Source: Hyphomicrobiales bacterium
GTDB lineage: Bacteria; Pseudomonadota; Alphaproteobacteria; Rhizobiales; Beijerinckiaceae
Length of the DNA stretch: 64,000 nt
Reading direction: 5' to 3'
Assembly (NCBI GenBank): GCA_019075905.1
Contig: JAGXAM010000002.1
Location: 124,001 to 188,000, forward strand
Made by a program: the position numbers and the translations under genes. How positions within the stretch are numbered: position 1 is the first letter of the stretch; the number at the start of each line of letters is the position of its first letter. This document shows positions 62,067 through 64,000 of the stretch, piece by piece. The notes beneath the pieces are model-generated. The model was given only the letters and a program-made list of their open reading frames with translations. It was not told the DNA's origin and did no database searches.

Positions 62067-63335
62067 GTGCCGAGCCAGAACGTCATCATCGCCGGTGCCG
62101 GCGCGACCGGATTGACCGCCGCCCTGGCATTGGCACAGGCCGGCTGCAAGGTGACCGTGGTCGGCAGGCATATCGCCCCGCCGCCAACCCGCACCGTTGC
62201 CCTCTGGGGCGCTTCGGTAAGAATGCTGGAAAATATCGGCATCTGGCAGGAGGCTGGCGCCTTTGCCGAGCCGTTGCAGGCGATGCGCATCATTGATGCC
62301 ACCGGCTCGCTGTTCAAGCTGCCGCCGGTCGAGTTCCGCTCCGCTGAGCTTGGCCTGCCGGGCTTCGGTTTCAATATCACCAATGCCGATCTCGTGGCGG
62401 TGCTGCTGGCCAGCGTCAGGGCCGACAGCCGCATAACCCTGCATGAAGGCCTGGTGCGCGAGATCACGCTGCAAAGCGCTGCCATCGAAGTGGAATGCGA
62501 TGATGGCACGCGCCACGGAGCCGCACTTCTCATCGGTGCGGAAGGCAGCCAGTCGCCCTCGCGTCGGGCTGCCGGCATCCAGCAGCGCCAATGGCAATAT
62601 CCGCAGGTGGCGGTGACCGCCGTGCTGCATCATCGCTGCCCGCACCATCATGTCTCGACCGAATTTCATACCCGCACCGGGCCTTGCACGCTGGTGCCGA
62701 TGCTGGCCCTGCCCGATGTGCCCTATCGCTCCAGTCTCGTCTGGCTGATGGACCCGGCTGAGGCCGCCCGGCGCGTGGCCCTGCCCGCCGGGGATTTTGC
62801 CATCGAGCTTGAAAACATGACGCAATCGGTGCTCGGTGCCTTCACCATCGAGGGCCAGCTAGGCGCCTTCCCGATGCGCGGCATGTTGGTCGAGCGTTTT
62901 GGCCGCAATCGGACCATGCTGGTCGGCGAGGCTGCGCATGCCTTCCCGCCCATTGGCGCGCAGGGCCTCAATCTCGGCTTGCGCGATGTCGCAGCGCTGG
63001 TTGACATCGTCAGCAGTGCCCTGGCCGGCGCGCAGGATTGCGGCAGTGATGCCGTAATGATGAATTACCATCGCGCGCGGGTTAGCGATGTCGCCTCGCG
63101 TACGCTCGGTGTCGATGTGCTCAACCGCTCCTTGCTCGCGCCCTATCTGCCGGTCGATTTCCTGCGCGGCGCCGGTTTGATGGCGCTCGCCAGCATCGCG
63201 CCCTTGCGCCGGGCCGTCATGCGCGCTGGCCTCGCCCCACAGGCGCTGCCGCAGCTCATGCGCAGCGCCGCGAAGGCCTCCACGGTGCTCACGGCTCCGG
63301 GTGCGGCACGAAATCGCCAAACCTTCCGCCATTGA
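62067..63335 (+). CDS. UbiH/UbiF/COQ6-family FAD monooxygenase
   Basis: Flavoprotein hydroxylase likely acting in ubiquinone ring hydroxylation. Seen: VIIAGAGATGLTAALALAQAGCKVTV at the N-terminus (GxGxxG), R-T-VALWGASVRMLENIG, LLIGAEGSQSPSRR DG-type motif near 155, and MLVGEAAHAFPPIGAQGLNLGLRDV near 285. 422 residues. GTG start at 62067 with GAGGAAA 8 bases upstream. The 3' end overlaps the convergent flavin reductase gene by 47 bp. Confidence 0.88.
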   Translation: MPSQNVIIAGAGATGLTAALALAQAGCKVTVVGRHIAPPPTRTVALWGASVRMLENIGIWQEAGAFAEPLQAMRIIDATGSLFKLPPVEFRSAELGLPGFGFNITNADLVAVLLASVRADSRITLHEGLVREITLQSAAIEVECDDGTRHGAALLIGAEGSQSPSRRAAGIQQRQWQYPQVAVTAVLHHRCPHHHVSTEFHTRTGPCTLVPMLALPDVPYRSSLVWLMDPAEAARRVALPAGDFAIELENMTQSVLGAFTIEGQLGAFPMRGMLVERFGRNRTMLVGEAAHAFPPIGAQGLNLGLRDVAALVDIVSSALAGAQDCGSDAVMMNYHRARVSDVASRTLGVDVLNRSLLAPYLPVDFLRGAGLMALASIAPLRRAVMRAGLAPQALPQLMRSAAKASTVLTAPGAARNRQTFRH

Positions 63336-63795
63336 ACAGCAGCGGTTCGCCCGGGCCATGGCGATAGGCCTCAACCTCGCCAAGAAAAATCACATGATCG
63401 CCGCCGTAATAGCGCTGGGCATTGCGGCACTCAAATTGCGCCACCGCAGTCGCCAGCAGGGGTGCCCCGCCCGCGCCTTCGAGCCAGATCTCGTCGCCGG
63501 AAAATTTCTGCGCATTTGAGCGGCCAAACTGCCGGGCGAGCGCCTTGTGCGGCCGGCCGAGCACATTGACGGCAAAATGGCTCGCCGCCTGAAACGCCTC
63601 CATATTGGGCGAATGCACCAGCAGGCTCCATAGCACCAGCGGCGGGCGCAGCGACACCGACGCGAAGGAATTGACCGTCAGGCCGACCCGGTCGCCATTG
63701 GGCGCCCGTGTCGTGATCAGCACCACGCCGGTGCTGAAGGAACCGAGCGCCTTGCGCAAATCCAGCGGGTCGTGCGAGCCTTCCTGATAGCTCAT
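63289..63795 (-). CDS. Flavin reductase family protein
   Basis: NAD(P)H:flavin reductase component of a two-component monooxygenase. Seen: RKALGSFSTGVVLITTRAPNG, VGLTVNSFASVSLRPPLVLWSL near residue 45, HFAVNVLG, and DHVIFLGEVEAYRHGPGEPLLFNGGRFG in outline at the end. 168 residues. Its ATG overlaps the stop of the upstream oxygenase-like gene (ATGA), supporting a working pair. Confidence 0.92.
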   Translation of the reverse strand: MSYQEGSHDPLDLRKALGSFSTGVVLITTRAPNGDRVGLTVNSFASVSLRPPLVLWSLLVHSPNMEAFQAASHFAVNVLGRPHKALARQFGRSNAQKFSGDEIWLEGAGGAPLLATAVAQFECRNAQRYYGGDHVIFLGEVEAYRHGPGEPLLFNGGRFGDFVPHPEP

Positions 63796-64000
63796 GGCTG
63801 CAACAGCGGGTTATCGATGGGCAAGCCGAGGGCGACGCGGCCATACATGCTGCCTGCCGCATCGAAAGAAAAGGCAATATGCGCATCAATGGCCTGCGCA
63901 TCACGAAACTGCCTTTGCATGACATGCGCCGCCGCAAGGCCGGAGGCGCCATTGGCCTTGAACAGCGTCGCGACAGCCTCTGTGCAAAGATTGACGGCCA
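63792..64000 (-). CDS. Flavin-dependent monooxygenase, oxygenase component, acyl-CoA dehydrogenase fold (partial)
   Basis: C-terminal 68 residues of a gene entering from the right edge: TLFKANGASGLAAAHVMQRQFRDAQAIDAH, then AGSMYGRVALGLPIDNPLLQP and stop. This is the last helix region of HsaA/acyl-CoA-dehydrogenase-like hydroxylases that use reduced flavin. The flavin reductase next door supports this. Substrate unknown. Confidence 0.75.
   Translation of the reverse strand, partial: AVNLCTEAVATLFKANGASGLAAAHVMQRQFRDAQAIDAHIAFSFDAAGSMYGRVALGLPIDNPLLQP

Overview
This window is GC-rich, densely coded chromosomal DNA from an alphaproteobacterium, most likely a member of the Rhizobiales (Hyphomicrobiales) close to the Beijerinckiaceae/Bradyrhizobium side. 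The evidence is a cytosolic haem-PAS FixL with FixJ, a receiver-like protein and a FixK-type regulator in one block, a complete fixNOQP-fixGHIS run, an Omp25/31-type barrel protein, an aa3 oxidase subunit IV gene just upstream of pntAA-pntAB-pntB, an NDUFA9-like protein and a CHCC zinc-finger protein. I see no phage, insertion sequence, CRISPR array or ribosomal RNA. Genus cannot be named from the sequence alone.

Layout. 1-278 is the tail of an RND efflux permease. 455-7556 holds sugar-nucleotide genes (phosphomannomutase, GDP-mannose pyrophosphorylase/isomerase), a capsule KpsS/KpsC-like transferase, a GT4 glycosyltransferase and a Wza/OPX lipoprotein. 7842-9896 is a three-gene leftward operon of two Tat-exported high-potential iron-sulfur proteins followed by a fused monohaem cytochrome-porin with the Cyc2 signature. 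10788-14112 is fixL-fixJ-degenerate receiver-fixK, 14385-15098 an outer-membrane barrel, 15339-23262 the eight-gene cbb3 oxidase structural and assembly run, and 23530-24909 a divergent hemN. After an odd non-coding interval (24910-25245) come ilvC, a fused indolepyruvate:ferredoxin oxidoreductase, a GDSL esterase with an OpgC-like acyltransferase, three tRNAs (Leu, Asn, Thr, spread along the window), matB, an HNH-like gene coupled to xseA, and a set of housekeeping and metabolic genes (cysE and others). 42870-53625 is a second polysaccharide locus (Wzc-like co-polymerase, polymerase, flippase, four glycosyltransferases, a propeller-type putative transferase). murA, pntAA/AB/B, quinone reductase, a lysine-aminomutase-like radical SAM enzyme, a UbiH-like hydroxylase and a two-component flavin monooxygenase close the window.

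How parts fit. Four 14-bp FNR/FixK-type boxes (TTGAT-N4-ATCAA or close variants) lie before the HiPIP/Cyc2-like operon, before the receiver-fixK pair, before fixN and before hemN. In the HiPIP and fixN cases the box centre is exactly 76.5 bp from the start codon, and in all four a -10-like hexamer sits where a class II promoter would place it. The simplest reading is one low-oxygen regulon joining oxygen sensing (FixLJ-FixK), a high-affinity terminal oxidase, anaerobic haem synthesis and an outer-membrane cytochrome-porin with periplasmic HiPIP carriers. That is a candidate microaerobic extracellular electron (possibly Fe(II)) oxidation path. The two polysaccharide regions probably build one exported polymer, since the only OPX protein is in the first and the only co-polymerase, polymerase and flippase are in the second.
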